64,000 nt of DNA. It comes from Pseudomonas syringae CC1557 (GTDB lineage Bacteria > Pseudomonadota > Gammaproteobacteria > Pseudomonadales > Pseudomonadaceae). Under the pieces are notes generated by a model. That model searched no databases. It was not told the origin of the DNA and saw only the letters and a program-made list of their open reading frames with translations. Each line of letters starts with the position of its first letter. The first letter of the stretch is position 1. The stretch spans positions 5,566,001 to 5,630,000 of the forward strand of contig NZ_CP007014.1 in NCBI RefSeq assembly GCF_000452705.1, given 5' to 3'. Below are positions 53,310-62,867 of the stretch, one piece after another. A program made the translations under genes and the position numbers.

Positions 53310-53999
53310 ATGAGCGAACAGCACAACGAACGAGGCCCTATCAAGGCCGTCATTTTCGATATGGATGGTCTGTTGCTGGACACCGAGGGTGTCTACACGG
53401 AAGTCACGCATCTGATTGCCAGCCGTCATGGGCGCACCTTCGACTGGTCGATCAAGCAGCACACTATTGGCCGCGGTGCCCGGGACTTCTCGGATTACGT
53501 GATCAAGGCGCTTGAACTGCCGATGTCGATCGACGAGTTTCTCGAAACTCGTGAGCCGATGCTCGAAGAGCGCTTCCCCCGCGCCCCGGCGATGCCAGGT
53601 GCCGAAGCGCTGGTCCGCCATCTGGCCGCCAATAATATTCCAATCGCCGTGGGTACCAGTTCTTCGGTGCATTACTTCAAGGCCAAGACGACGCTGCACC
53701 GGGCATGGTTCGAGCTGTTCGATACCATCGTGACGGCTGACGACCCGGAAGTGGGTGCTGCCAAGCCGGCCCCGGACATTTTTCTGGTCGCCGCCCGCCG
53801 TCTTGGTGTCTCGCCAGCGGATTGCCTGGTCTTCGAAGACTCGCCGTTTGGCGTGACCGCCGCCAAGGCTGCCGGGATGTACGCCGTGGCGGTGCCTGAC
53901 TCGCACATGCCGGTCGAGCAATACGAACATGCCGACCTGCTGCTCGCCTCGCTGGCCGACTTCCCGCTCAAGGCGTGGGGGCTGCCCGAACCCGATTGA
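53310..53999 (+). CDS. HAD-superfamily phosphatase (beta-phosphoglucomutase/GPP-like)
   Basis: A 229-residue HAD-IA protein. Motif I is FDMDGLLLDTE (nucleophile Asp17, general acid Asp19), motif II is VGTSSS, and motif III/IV is AKPAPDIFLVAARRLGVSPADCLVFEDSPFGVTAAKAAGM. The family removes phosphate from small sugar phosphates and glycerol phosphates. Cap type is the small alpha-helical cap. It lies 26 bp ahead of an aldo/keto reductase and is probably co-transcribed with it. Confidence 0.9.
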   Translation: MSEQHNERGPIKAVIFDMDGLLLDTEGVYTEVTHLIASRHGRTFDWSIKQHTIGRGARDFSDYVIKALELPMSIDEFLETREPMLEERFPRAPAMPGAEALVRHLAANNIPIAVGTSSSVHYFKAKTTLHRAWFELFDTIVTADDPEVGAAKPAPDIFLVAARRLGVSPADCLVFEDSPFGVTAAKAAGMYAVAVPDSHMPVEQYEHADLLLASLADFPLKAWGLPEPD

Positions 54000-54024
54000 A
54001 TTGAATGACAAGGAGACGTTGAGC

Positions 54025-55032
54025 ATGAATTATCGAACCCTCGGCCAGTCCGGCCTCAAGGTTTCCACACTGACCCTCGGCTCGATGATGTTCGGCGAGC
54101 AGACTGCTGCCGATGAATCAGTGCGCATCATCGACAAGGCCAGGGATCAGGGCATCAATTTCATCGACACCGCGGATGTCTACAACGGCGGGCGCTCGGA
54201 AGAGATAGTCGGCAGGGCTATCGCGGCGCAGCGCAGTGACTGGGTGCTGGCCACCAAGGTCGCGATCGGCCCGGCAGACGGCGTGCCCAACCGGGCCGGC
54301 CTGAGCCGCAAGCACATCTTCAACGCCATCGAGAACAGCCTGCGGCGGCTGGATACCGATTATGTGGATATCTATTATCTGCACAAGGAAGATCACGACA
54401 CGCCATTGGAAGTGACGGTCTCGGCGATTGGCGATCTGCTTCGGCAGGGCAAGATCCGCTATTGGGGTGTGTCGAATTTTCGCGGCTGGCGAATAGCTGA
54501 AATCGTCAATGTTGCGCAGCGCCTGGGGGTCGACAAACCGGTCATCAGTCAGCCGCTGTATAACATCGTCAACCGCCAGGCTGAAGTCGAGCAGATCACC
54601 GCAGCCGCTTATCACGGCCTGGGCGTCGTGCCCTACAGCCCGCTTGCGCGAGGTGTGCTCAGCGGCAAATACGCTCCGGATATCGCCCCTGACAGCGAGA
54701 GCCGCGCCGGGCGTCAGGACAAGCGACTGCTGGAAACCGAGTGGCGCATGGAGTCGTTGCGTATCGCGCAGCGGATTCAGGAATACGTGCAGGACAAGGG
54801 GGTCGGCATCGTCGAGTTCGCGATTGCCTGGGTCCTCAACAACCAGGCGGTGACGTCAGCGATCGTCGGTCCGAGAACCGAGCAGCAGTGGGACGGCTAT
54901 ACCAAGGCGCTGCAGGTGAAGGTCACGGCTGAGGACGAAGCATTCATCGACTCGCTGGTAACACCTGGACATGCCTCGACACCCGGCTTCAATGATGTTC
55001 AGCATTTTGTCTCGGGCCGAGTGGTTCGCTGA
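54025..55032 (+). CDS. Aldo/keto reductase
   Basis: A 335-residue NADPH-dependent oxidoreductase. The ATG at 54025 has AAGGAG 8 bases upstream. The catalytic tetrad is visible: Asp48 (in FIDTADVY), Tyr53, Lys78 (VLATKVAI) and His120 (YYLHKEDHD). It resembles the YajO/Tas and shaker-beta type of the family. Substrate is not predictable from sequence; the HAD phosphatase just upstream hints at small carbohydrate metabolism. Confidence 0.92.
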   Translation: MNYRTLGQSGLKVSTLTLGSMMFGEQTAADESVRIIDKARDQGINFIDTADVYNGGRSEEIVGRAIAAQRSDWVLATKVAIGPADGVPNRAGLSRKHIFNAIENSLRRLDTDYVDIYYLHKEDHDTPLEVTVSAIGDLLRQGKIRYWGVSNFRGWRIAEIVNVAQRLGVDKPVISQPLYNIVNRQAEVEQITAAAYHGLGVVPYSPLARGVLSGKYAPDIAPDSESRAGRQDKRLLETEWRMESLRIAQRIQEYVQDKGVGIVEFAIAWVLNNQAVTSAIVGPRTEQQWDGYTKALQVKVTAEDEAFIDSLVTPGHASTPGFNDVQHFVSGRVVR

Positions 55033-55293
55033 AGCCGGTTGCAGGTCGCGATGTCATATCCATATACGGTTAAAATCCGCCTGTGCCGAATGCATGTTCG
55101 GTACATCGGCTGGATGAGCGTTAAGATACGCGTACATGCGGATGACCTTGCCAGTGGGCAGGCGAACCGGTTTCATGCGGCCGAACTCAATAATGCCTTC
55201 GTTTGGCGACTAACCGGGAAGTCTTGACTAATCTGTCGGCAATCCAGCGATTGATCGGATCCCACCCAGCCAGGTTGATGAAGAAGTAGGCCG

Positions 55294-56031
55294 ATGCGTA
55301 AATCAGATAGAGAAGCCTTTCTGGGCTCCGTACTGGGCACTGAGCAGCCTCCGGCGCACCTTGCCAGAACGGTGATTGAAGAAAAACTGCGCAATGCCAT
55401 TATCGATGGCAGCCTGCCAAGCGGTACGGCGTTGCGCCAGCAGGAACTGGCGACGCTGTTCGGCGTCAGCCGGATGCCTGTACGTGAGGCGTTGCGCCAG
55501 CTTGAAGCGCAATCTCTGTTGCGTGTGGAGACGCACAAGGGCGCAGTCGTGGCGCCGCTCATTACCGAAGACGCTGTAGATGCTTACGAGCTGCGGATTC
55601 TGCTGGAATCCGAGGCATTGCGTGCGTCGATTCCGCTGCTGGACGAACAGGATCTGGCGACCGCCGCAAGCTGCATCAGGCAACTGGAAGTCGAAACCGA
55701 CTTTACCCAGATGGGCAGGCTCAACCGGATGTTCCACTTGTCGCTGTACGCCAAGGCACGCAACAAGCGGCTTATGCGCCTGGTTGAAGAAGGCCTGAAC
55801 GAAGAGGAGCGCTTTTTACGTTTCAACCTCTCCGACATGGGCCTGGGCAAGCTTTCTCAGGATGACCACTGGGAGCTGCTGCGTCTGGCCGAGCAGAAGG
55901 CCGTCGAGCCCTGCGTCGAAGCACTGAGGCTCCACCTCAACCGTGGCGTTCAGGCTGTCACCGTGTACCTGAGCAACAAAAAAGCCAGCGACACCAAACA
56001 GAAACGCCCGCGCAAGAAAAGCCCCGCCTGA
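55294..56031 (+). CDS. GntR-family transcriptional regulator (FCD/FadR type)
   Basis: A 245-residue regulator. The winged helix (about 25-90) has LRNAIIDGSLPSGTALRQQELATLFGVSRMPVREALRQLEAQSLLRVE, a canonical GntR sequence. The FCD effector domain (about 105-225) has YELRILLESEALRASIP and the C-terminal metal-ligand helices with HLNR. The C-terminus is a basic tail (KKRPRKKSP-like). It probably controls a nearby catabolic or reductase gene. The upstream 261 bp hold no gene. Confidence 0.92.
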   Translation: MRKSDREAFLGSVLGTEQPPAHLARTVIEEKLRNAIIDGSLPSGTALRQQELATLFGVSRMPVREALRQLEAQSLLRVETHKGAVVAPLITEDAVDAYELRILLESEALRASIPLLDEQDLATAASCIRQLEVETDFTQMGRLNRMFHLSLYAKARNKRLMRLVEEGLNEEERFLRFNLSDMGLGKLSQDDHWELLRLAEQKAVEPCVEALRLHLNRGVQAVTVYLSNKKASDTKQKRPRKKSPA

Positions 56032-56044
56032 TTCATCGACGCAA

Positions 56045-56076
56045 CTGATCCACAGCGCTTCGAATCTGTGGATCAG
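56045..56076. promoter_or_regulatory. 11-bp perfect inverted repeat after the GntR gene
   Basis: CTGATCCACAG ... CTGTGGATCAG with a 10-base loop, starting 14 bp after the gntR stop. It is a strong hairpin but no U-run follows. It may be a stop signal or stabiliser of the gntR transcript, or a regulator site between gntR and the mgo region. Confidence 0.5.
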
Positions 56077-56823
56077 CCGGTCGCTCTGCTGCATACCTCC
56101 TCCCCCTGCACCACCCATGCTTCATGGCACGGTGTCATTACGTCTATTTTTCCTGATACGCCAGGTGGGTGGCTGCCGGAATGAGGCAAACTCGGCTGTG
56201 GCTCAAGAAGACCCAACCGGAGGGTCGACCTTGACCACGGCTGAACTGTCCACGCAGGACCAGGACCGTTCTCTGTTCACCTGAACTCAATGGATAAGGA
56301 GTTGCTGAACAGGGCAGGAAGACATTGGACGTCATTTCCAACGTCGCCCGCAAAAAAATCAAAACCTCAAATTGTTCGATATAACGGCAACGCTGAGCGA
56401 GGCATTCGTTCATTGTTTATAATTCCGACTTAATAAGCCGGAAGGGTTGTCTGCGCCCCTATAAAACATATAACTACTGTTTTATATGGCAACTTACAAC
56501 CGAAAAAAAACTACAACTTAAAATATTATAAAATAGTGTTTGCACGGCACGTTAAATATGTTTTAAGTTTTCTACGCAGCCAATGTGACATCAGGCCTAA
56601 ATCGCCAGCCCAGCAAGGCTTACAGCGCTGCATGCAGTCCCATAACGGCTGCTTCAAGCAACAGAAAGCCTGCGTGTTTTTCGATGAATTATCGTTTTAG
56701 CAGCAGGCTGCTGCTCGCCTACTTTTCAGGCAAATAGTGATTTTAATCCTGCACTAACAGCGGCTGCTTTCAATACACATAAATGCAGAACTTAACCGTC
56801 ATTCTGACGCTACGGGTATCGCC
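56077..56823. promoter_or_regulatory. Non-coding upstream region of the mgo operon
   Basis: No gene is supported here. An AT-rich core (about 56410-56600) includes TATAAT at 56418-56423, a perfect 9-bp inverted repeat TATAAAACA ... TGTTTTATA (56460-56468 and 56478-56486) and a second 9-bp repeat AACTTAAAA ... TTTTAAGTT (56515-56523 and 56561-56569). These suit regulator binding. The mgo operon is reported to be under GacS/GacA control; which element mediates this cannot be told here. Confidence 0.5.
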
Positions 56824-57600
56824 ATGCTTTTTGAGAAAACACTGTTAGACCATAAGAAAACTGAACTCAGTCATCACCCGATCTTTACGGAAATAAATTC
56901 TCTGCTCGTGCTTCGGCGCTTTATGGAGACGCATGTCTTCGCCGTCTGGGACTTCATGTCCCTGACCAAGCGCTTGCAGCAGGAACTGACGTGTACCCAA
57001 CTGCCCTGGCTACCACCCAAGGACGCCTCCGCCGCACGTCTGATCAATGAAATCGTACTGGGGGAAGAATCCGATGACCGATTGGGACACGGCCATTACA
57101 GCCACTTCGAGCTGTATCTGGACGCCATGCGTGAAATAGGCGCGAGCACGTTGCAGGTAGAGCGCTTTATCGAACTGCAAAGACAGGGCGTGCATTACGC
57201 AACCGCGCTGCAACAGGTCAATGCAGGCCAGGCTGCCACAGCGTTCGTGACCCACACCCTCGACACCGCGCTCCATGCACCTGCACACAGCGTCGCTGCT
57301 GCGTTCCTGCATGGTCGCGAGAGCGTCATCCCGCTGATGTTCCAGAGCATTCTCGATGACTGGGGCATCACTGCCGATCAGGCACCGACCTTTCGCTATT
57401 ACCTGGAGCGCCACATCGAAGTGGACTCCGAAGACCACGGCCCCGCAGCAGAGCAATTGCTGGCTCGACTGGTGGCTGGCGATGCGCAACGTGAGAAAGA
57501 GGTTTACCAGGCGGCCATCGCAGCGGTGGAAAGCAGGCTCCAGCTGTGGGACACGCTGCGCATGAGCATGCGCACGCCGCTGATGCAGGCCAGCGCATAA
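56824..57600 (+). CDS. mgoB: MgoB, haem-oxygenase-like (DUF3050) protein
   Basis: A 258-residue helical protein fitting the DUF3050/haem-oxygenase-like family, with [30 protein letters not shown] and the possible metal residues in [15 protein letters not shown] and [13 protein letters not shown]. In P. syringae mgoBCAD and in pvfABCD of other pseudomonads it is the first gene of the operon that makes the signal molecule. Its exact reaction is unsettled; HO-like diiron oxidases are the nearest functional model. ATG is preceded by GGGTATCGCC without a clear Shine-Dalgarno. Confidence 0.85.
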   Translation: MLFEKTLLDHKKTELSHHPIFTEINSLLVLRRFMETHVFAVWDFMSLTKRLQQELTCTQLPWLPPKDASAARLINEIVLGEESDDRLGHGHYSHFELYLDAMREIGASTLQVERFIELQRQGVHYATALQQVNAGQAATAFVTHTLDTALHAPAHSVAAAFLHGRESVIPLMFQSILDDWGITADQAPTFRYYLERHIEVDSEDHGPAAEQLLARLVAGDAQREKEVYQAAIAAVESRLQLWDTLRMSMRTPLMQASA

Positions 57601-57642
57601 GGCCCGGTCGCAACATCCTGAAGCTCTTACAAGGAAGCCATC

Positions 57643-58590
57643 ATGAAAGCAGAAGACTACCGGTCGTTCATCGATGCGTGGGAGGGCCGCGCTACCATTC
57701 GCACTCGTCCACGCAGGATCGTCGAGAACGATGAAAAACTGATTTATCCCCTCAGTCGTCAGCCGCTGGTGCTCAGCGACACGTTCACCCGTGAATGCGC
57801 GCAGTTGCGTGATTACGCGCTGGTGCAGAGCCTGTACAAGTTCATCAACGACGTGGTGATCTTTGAAACCGAGATCGTCGACAAGACCGCGCGCAGTATT
57901 GCGAAGGACAACTTCGCGATTCGCTTTCCGTTCGCTTGCCGCTATGACGCGATGACGGTGGTGGTCGACGAGGATTACCACGCGCTGGTTGCCATGGACT
58001 TCATGCAACAGACCATCGCGCTTACCGGTATCCAGCCGATCCGCTTACCTGAGGAAATCGAACTGAGCCGGGCGATACCCGCAGCGCTGGCGCTGGCGCC
58101 TGCCCACCTGCGCAGTGCCGTGGAGCTGATCTGTGTGGCGATTGCGGAGAATACGGTAACCAGCGATGTCGCAGCGTTCGCCAAGGATGATTCGGTCAAG
58201 CAGTCGGTGAAGGGACTGATGGCCGATCACTTGCTCGACGAAGGCAGGCATTCGGGTTTCTGGGCGCGACTGGTACGGATCTACTGGCATACCGCACCCG
58301 AACAGGATCGTGACTGTATCGCCCGCATCATGCCGGTGTTCATCGCTCAATACCTGACCAACGATATCCAGAGCAGCTTTGACTTCACGTTGATCGAGCA
58401 CTTGCAGGTGCCTGATCGGGTCAAGCAAGCACTCAGGGCTGAAACCCTGGCGATGAGCTTCCCCGTCAACCGCCATCACCCGCTGATCGGCAATATCGTG
58501 CGCTTCTTCAAGAGCAGCTCGATGCTGGACGATCTGTGTGTGCAGCGCGAGCTGGCAGCGTATCTACCTGTCCAGGGATCACTGCAATGA
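57643..58590 (+). CDS. mgoC: MgoC, AurF-like diiron N-oxygenase
   Basis: A 315-residue protein related to p-aminobenzoate N-oxygenase AurF (PvfB). Di-iron ligand residues visible are in FETEIVDK, VDEDYHALVAMDF, CVAIAENTV and MADHLLDEGRHSGFW. It oxidises the amine of an enzyme-bound or free amino acid in the route to a diazeniumdiolate (leudiazen/valdiazen). ATG has AAGGA. Its stop overlaps the mgoA start by 4 bp (ATGA). Confidence 0.88.
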   Translation: MKAEDYRSFIDAWEGRATIRTRPRRIVENDEKLIYPLSRQPLVLSDTFTRECAQLRDYALVQSLYKFINDVVIFETEIVDKTARSIAKDNFAIRFPFACRYDAMTVVVDEDYHALVAMDFMQQTIALTGIQPIRLPEEIELSRAIPAALALAPAHLRSAVELICVAIAENTVTSDVAAFAKDDSVKQSVKGLMADHLLDEGRHSGFWARLVRIYWHTAPEQDRDCIARIMPVFIAQYLTNDIQSSFDFTLIEHLQVPDRVKQALRAETLAMSFPVNRHHPLIGNIVRFFKSSSMLDDLCVQRELAAYLPVQGSLQ

Positions 58591-61500
58591 AGCGCCTGGA
58601 GATTGTGCTCATCGGTCGCAGCCTGACCTTGAGTGAACTGACAGCCGAATTGCAGGCGCATGGGCATGCGGTGCAGCACTTGCCCGATCAGAACGCTCTG
58701 CAAGCGTGGTCAGGTGCTGGCAGCTCACTGCTGATCGAAGACGGCAGCCTGGACCTGAACGAGGCCCTGCTGAAAACATCCGGACGTTGCGTGCGTGTTG
58801 GTCTGCGCGTCGGTTTCAGTGCTGCGCTGGCGTCGGGACTGCCACGTCTGGAGCTGATGTGCTGGCAGGGATCTGCCAGATCTCAACGCTTGATCACGCG
58901 TGAGTGGCTGAACACAGATGAGTCAGGCAACGGGCGTATGCTGCGTGATGAGGCTGTCGCCAGACTGGTGGAGCTTACGGCGTTACACGTCAGTCGCCTC
59001 TCCAGGGATGACAGCTACCTCGACAGCTTACCCACCGCGCAGCCTGCCCAGAGTGAACAGCAGGACAGTGTGCAGGCGATTGATCGATTGCTGTTCGAGC
59101 ATCGCCTGAATCAGACGGCACAACCGCATCTGCTGAAAGTCGCCGAAACGCCGATCAGCGAACGGCTTGAGCAGGCGCTGCTGAAGTTCGCCGGGCGCCC
59201 GGCACTGCTGATCCACGATCAGGCGTACAGCTATCGCGAGCTGCATGCATACAGCGTCACCCTGCAGCATCATTTGAGGCCGCTGCTGCTTGAGCACAGG
59301 GCAGCCGGTACACAACCGGTGATCGGCATTTGCCTGCCCAAGTCAGTCGAGCTGTATGCGGGCATTCTGGCGATTCTGGGCTGCGGTGCGGTTTATCTGC
59401 CGCTTGATCCCAGTCAGCCTCTGCAGCGTCAGCAATACATTCTGGAAAACGCTGGCGCCATGCTGTTGCTGCACGACGGGACACATCCGCTGGCGGCTGC
59501 CGAGTTTCCGGCGCTGGATATCAGTGCGATGGCCGTGCGGGAGGTGCCTGCGACCTTGATACGCGTTGTGCCTGATCCAGATGCGCCGTGTATGGCGCTG
59601 TACACGTCGGGTACTACCGGGCAGCCGAAAGGCGTGTCGCTCAGCCAGCGCAACCTCAGTCACTTCACTGCCTGGTACGCTGAGTACGCGAGCTTGAACG
59701 AACGCAGCCGGGTGCTGCAGTTTTCGACGCTGAGCTTCGACTCGTCGATTATTGATATCTTCCCGACCTGGCTCAGTGGCGCTGAACTGGTGGTACCTGA
59801 CGAAGACCAGCGACGCGATCCGTTGCAGTTGCTGGGTGTGCTGCAGCACGGCATTACCCATGCGTTTTTACCACCCGCGCTGTTGAGCATTCTGCCGCTG
59901 GATCAGCCGCTGGGGCTTGAGCATGTGATGACCGGCGGCGACGTCTGTGAGCCGCACGTCATCGCGCAACTTGCCGGGCAGTGCCATTTCCATAACCTAT
60001 ACGGGCCCACCGAAGCGACCGTGCTGGTCACGGCCTTCGCGTTTCAGTCGTCCGGCAGCAATCGTACGCTGGGGCAGCCGATTGCCAACAGCCAGGTGTG
60101 GATTCTGGATGAGCAATTGCAGCCCGTCGCCGAGCAGACGCCGGGGGAACTGTACATCGTCGGTCCAGGCGTTTGCCTGGGCTACATAAACAATCCCGAA
60201 CTGACGGCCGAGCGCTATGTTCGGCTTGAGACTCCGGACGGGCAGCACCTGCGCGCCTATCGCACCGGCGATATCGCGAAGTGGACGGCTGACGGTGTCG
60301 AGCTGATCGGTCGTCGCGACAATCAGGTGAAGATCCGGGGTTTCAGGGTCGAGCCAGAGGAGATCGAGCACTGCCTGCGCGCCAGTCAGTTGTATCGGCA
60401 AGTGGCCGTGGTGGTAGACGGCCAACGGCGCATTCTGGCGTTTCTCGCGCAACCGTATGGCGCTCATGACGAACAGGCATTGAGAGCCCATGTGCAGCGT
60501 TTGCTGCCGGACTATATGCACCCCGCCGTCTACACCCTATTGCCCTGTATGCCGTTTGCCGGCAACGGCAAGATCGATCGCAAAGCGTTGCTCGAAATCC
60601 CGCTGAGCTTTACCGAACAGCACACGCGCCGCCTGGCTACCACCGCACAGGAGCAGACACTGGTGGAGTTATGGGCAGAGCTGTTGGAGCTGCCGCCGGG
60701 GGACATCTCGACCGATGAAAGTTTTTTCAATCTGGGTGGCCATTCAATTCTGCTGTCGCGCCTGCTATTGGGTATTCGCGAACGGTTCGGGCGCAGTATT
60801 CCGATCAACCGTTTCATCGAAGCCCCTACCGTTCTGACACTGGCCAGCCTTATCGACAGCGATGGCACATCGGAACACAGCATCAGTCCGCAAGCGCTGC
60901 TGGATGCCAATGCGGAGGTTCAGCTTTCGACGTTGCCGAGCAGCAAACTGGGTGATGTTCATAAGGTCATCGTCACCGGTGCCAACGGGTTTCTCGGCGT
61001 GCATATCGTTGAGGCGCTATTGAATTGCGGAGCAACCGAGATTGCCTGTCTGGTTCGCGAAGGGCCAGGTCAAAGCGCACAGCAGCGCTTCGAGCATGCG
61101 CTACGGGAGAACCGGCTGGATCATCTGGACCTGAGTCGTGTGAGCGTCTATTCGGCCGACGTGACAAAACCCAGGCTGGGGCTCAACGATGTGGCTTATG
61201 AAAGGCTTGATCGGGAGTTTGGCGCGTTGGTGCATAACGCGGCCAATGTGAATCACGTTCAGGACTATGAAACCCTCGCTCGAGACAATGTCGCACCGAT
61301 TTTCGAATGCCTGAAACTGTGTGAAGGGCGCAGCAAGAAGATCTTCAACTTTGTCTCGACGCTCTCCGCCTCCAGTGCCACGGATGCAGCCGGCAATGTG
61401 CTTGAGCAACCGGCTGCCGAGACACCTCCGATCTACATCAAGAATGGCTACAACCTTTCCAAATGGGTCGCTGAGCGTGCCCTGCAGCGCGCCAGGGATC

Positions 61501-62036
61501 AGGGCGCGTGGGTGAACATCTATCGCCCTGGCAACATCGCGTTCAACAGTCTCAGCGGCGTATGCCAGCCACAGAAAAACCGTTTGATGCTGATGTTGAA
61601 GGGGTCATTGCAGCTCGGCCAGGTCCCGGAGTTCGACATCAACTTCGATCTGATGCCGGTGGACTTTCTGGCGCGCTTCATCGGCTTTCATGCCAGTCGT
61701 TATATGCCTGAGCGTGCGGTGTTCAATCTGCATAACCCCGAGCCCCTGAGCTGGAGCAGTTATGTGGAGGCTTTCCGCGAATCAGGGCACCCATTCGAGC
61801 TGGTCAGCGTGGCGCGATGGCAGGCCCAGCTCGGCCGCGTCGACTACCAGAACGCACTGTTTGGCGTACTGGGTTTTTACCTTGATGGCCTGGAAGAGGA
61901 CATCGGCGATATCTCGATGATCGAGTACCAGAACACCCTGGCCGGCATTCGCCACATGGGTGAGCAGTACCCGCAGAAAACTCCGGCGCTGCTGCGCAAG
62001 GGCTGCGATTACCTGAAGGAAATCGACTTCATCTGA
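58587..62036 (+). CDS. mgoA: MgoA, nonribosomal peptide synthetase (A-T-reductase)
   Basis: A 1149-residue single-module enzyme. The ATG overlaps the mgoC stop; a longer frame 51 bases upstream is inside mgoC. An N-terminal domain of about 170 residues precedes the adenylation domain, which has A3 LYTSGTTGQPKG, A5 NLYGPTEATV, A7 YRTGDIAKW, A8 GRRDNQVKIRGFRVEPEEIE and A10 NGKIDRKAL. The carrier site is FFNLGGHSILLS, and the end is a thioester reductase domain (VIVTGANGFLG, NAD(P)H binding). By eye the substrate pocket reads D-S-I-F-M-G-L-V-L, fitting a hydrophobic amino acid; this manual reading is uncertain. It matches MgoA/PvfC. Confidence 0.93.
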   Translation: MKRLEIVLIGRSLTLSELTAELQAHGHAVQHLPDQNALQAWSGAGSSLLIEDGSLDLNEALLKTSGRCVRVGLRVGFSAALASGLPRLELMCWQGSARSQRLITREWLNTDESGNGRMLRDEAVARLVELTALHVSRLSRDDSYLDSLPTAQPAQSEQQDSVQAIDRLLFEHRLNQTAQPHLLKVAETPISERLEQALLKFAGRPALLIHDQAYSYRELHAYSVTLQHHLRPLLLEHRAAGTQPVIGICLPKSVELYAGILAILGCGAVYLPLDPSQPLQRQQYILENAGAMLLLHDGTHPLAAAEFPALDISAMAVREVPATLIRVVPDPDAPCMALYTSGTTGQPKGVSLSQRNLSHFTAWYAEYASLNERSRVLQFSTLSFDSSIIDIFPTWLSGAELVVPDEDQRRDPLQLLGVLQHGITHAFLPPALLSILPLDQPLGLEHVMTGGDVCEPHVIAQLAGQCHFHNLYGPTEATVLVTAFAFQSSGSNRTLGQPIANSQVWILDEQLQPVAEQTPGELYIVGPGVCLGYINNPELTAERYVRLETPDGQHLRAYRTGDIAKWTADGVELIGRRDNQVKIRGFRVEPEEIEHCLRASQLYRQVAVVVDGQRRILAFLAQPYGAHDEQALRAHVQRLLPDYMHPAVYTLLPCMPFAGNGKIDRKALLEIPLSFTEQHTRRLATTAQEQTLVELWAELLELPPGDISTDESFFNLGGHSILLSRLLLGIRERFGRSIPINRFIEAPTVLTLASLIDSDGTSEHSISPQALLDANAEVQLSTLPSSKLGDVHKVIVTGANGFLGVHIVEALLNCGATEIACLVREGPGQSAQQRFEHALRENRLDHLDLSRVSVYSADVTKPRLGLNDVAYERLDREFGALVHNAANVNHVQDYETLARDNVAPIFECLKLCEGRSKKIFNFVSTLSASSATDAAGNVLEQPAAETPPIYIKNGYNLSKWVAERALQRARDQGAWVNIYRPGNIAFNSLSGVCQPQKNRLMLMLKGSLQLGQVPEFDINFDLMPVDFLARFIGFHASRYMPERAVFNLHNPEPLSWSSYVEAFRESGHPFELVSVARWQAQLGRVDYQNALFGVLGFYLDGLEEDIGDISMIEYQNTLAGIRHMGEQYPQKTPALLRKGCDYLKEIDFI

Positions 62037-62070
62037 GTCGACACCTCTACTGACGTAAATGGAGAAACAC

Positions 62071-62547
62071 ATGAAAGCATTTCACAGCAATCTGAAGCCG
62101 GACACCCTGATCAAGAACCCGGAGCAATGCCGAGTCGTTTCAGCGGTGGAAATCCCAAGTGATGCACGTAGCGTGTGGGCGGTGGTGGGTAATTTTGGCG
62201 GCTTCCAGGCTTTTATCTCAGCACTGGAAACTACTGAGGTCACTGGTACCGGTGCAGGCTCGGTTCGCAAGAAGCTGTTCAAGGACGGCAACGTGGCCAT
62301 CGAGCAACTGAACTCCCGCGATGATCATGCGTTGTGTATGACTTGGTCGCTGATCCACACCAGTTTGCCTGTCAGTAATCTGTGGGGGGCGATGACTGTT
62401 GAGGCTACCGGTGACCAGATGTGTATCGCAAGCTGGACGATTGTAGCGGACTCTGTTCAGGGCGGCCCTGAGGGATCTGCGTTTGAAGCGTTTCTTCAGG
62501 GGTTTGCCGACGGTGCCATGAGTAACGCGCGCAGCCTGTTTGCCTGA
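62071..62547 (+). CDS. mgoD: MgoD, SRPBCC/polyketide cyclase-like protein
   Basis: A 158-residue START-like (SRPBCC) protein: EIPSDARSVWAVVGNFGGFQAF, then VTGTGAGSVRKKLF and the C-terminal helix AFLQGFADGAMSNARSLF. It is the last gene of the mgo operon and is reported as mgoD; its exact role is unclear. The ATG at 62071 with GGAG is preferred over one four codons earlier. The operon ends in the hairpin at 62601-62634. Confidence 0.87.
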   Translation: MKAFHSNLKPDTLIKNPEQCRVVSAVEIPSDARSVWAVVGNFGGFQAFISALETTEVTGTGAGSVRKKLFKDGNVAIEQLNSRDDHALCMTWSLIHTSLPVSNLWGAMTVEATGDQMCIASWTIVADSVQGGPEGSAFEAFLQGFADGAMSNARSLFA

Positions 62548-62600
62548 CCCACACAATAGGGTAACAACGCGCCAAGCGAGCGTTGATAGCCCATAACGAC

Positions 62601-62634
62601 AAAACCCCTCATCGCGTGAGCGATGAGGGGTTTT
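62601..62634. terminator. Two-way terminator between mgoD and the rRNA operon
   Basis: A 15-bp stem AAAACCCCTCATCGC ... GCGATGAGGGGTTTT with GTGA loop. The T-runs on both strands make it effective in both directions: it ends the mgo transcript and the convergent rRNA transcript after the last 5S gene. Confidence 0.93.
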
Positions 62635-62644
62635 GGAATTTGAT

Positions 62645-62760
62645 CTTGACGATGACCTACTCTCACATGGGGAAACCCCACACTACCATCGGCGATACAT
62701 CGTTTCACTACTGAGTTCGGGATGGGATCAGGTGGTTCCAATGCTCTATGGTCGTCAAGA
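62645..62760 (-). rRNA. rrf: 5S ribosomal RNA, distal copy
   Basis: The reverse complement gives the Pseudomonas 5S sequence, with the conserved CCATCCCGAACTCAG-like loop and the two ends CTTGACGA / TCGTCAAG pairing to form helix I. It differs from the other copy at one base (62744, C versus T at 62967 on the + strand). Ends are set by the helix and are approximate to a few bases. Confidence 0.95.
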
Positions 62761-62823
62761 AATTCTGTTGCCGATCCGTTATCGGGTAACGTGCCAGCGA
62801 ATTTTGGTGACTTCTACTTAAAC

Positions 62824-62857
62824 AAAAACCCTCAACGCGTAAGCGATGAGGGTTTTT
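62824..62857. terminator. Terminator-like hairpin between the two 5S genes
   Basis: AAAAACCCTCAACGC GTAA GCGATGAGGGTTTTT, one mismatch in a 15-bp stem, with A/T runs at both sides. It lies directly after the proximal 5S gene on the - strand and resembles the terminator at 62601, as part of a duplicated 5S-terminator unit. It must be read through for the distal 5S to be made from the rRNA promoter. Confidence 0.85.
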
Positions 62858-62867
62858 GGAATTTAAT

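Noticed and set aside
55039..55227. Open frame of 62 codons between the reductase and GntR genes
   Set aside because: No good start site and no family resemblance; the region is more probably the GntR promoter area.
56144..56413. Open frame of 89 codons on the - strand in the mgo upstream region
   Set aside because: Low-quality start, atypical composition, and no resemblance to any protein known to me.
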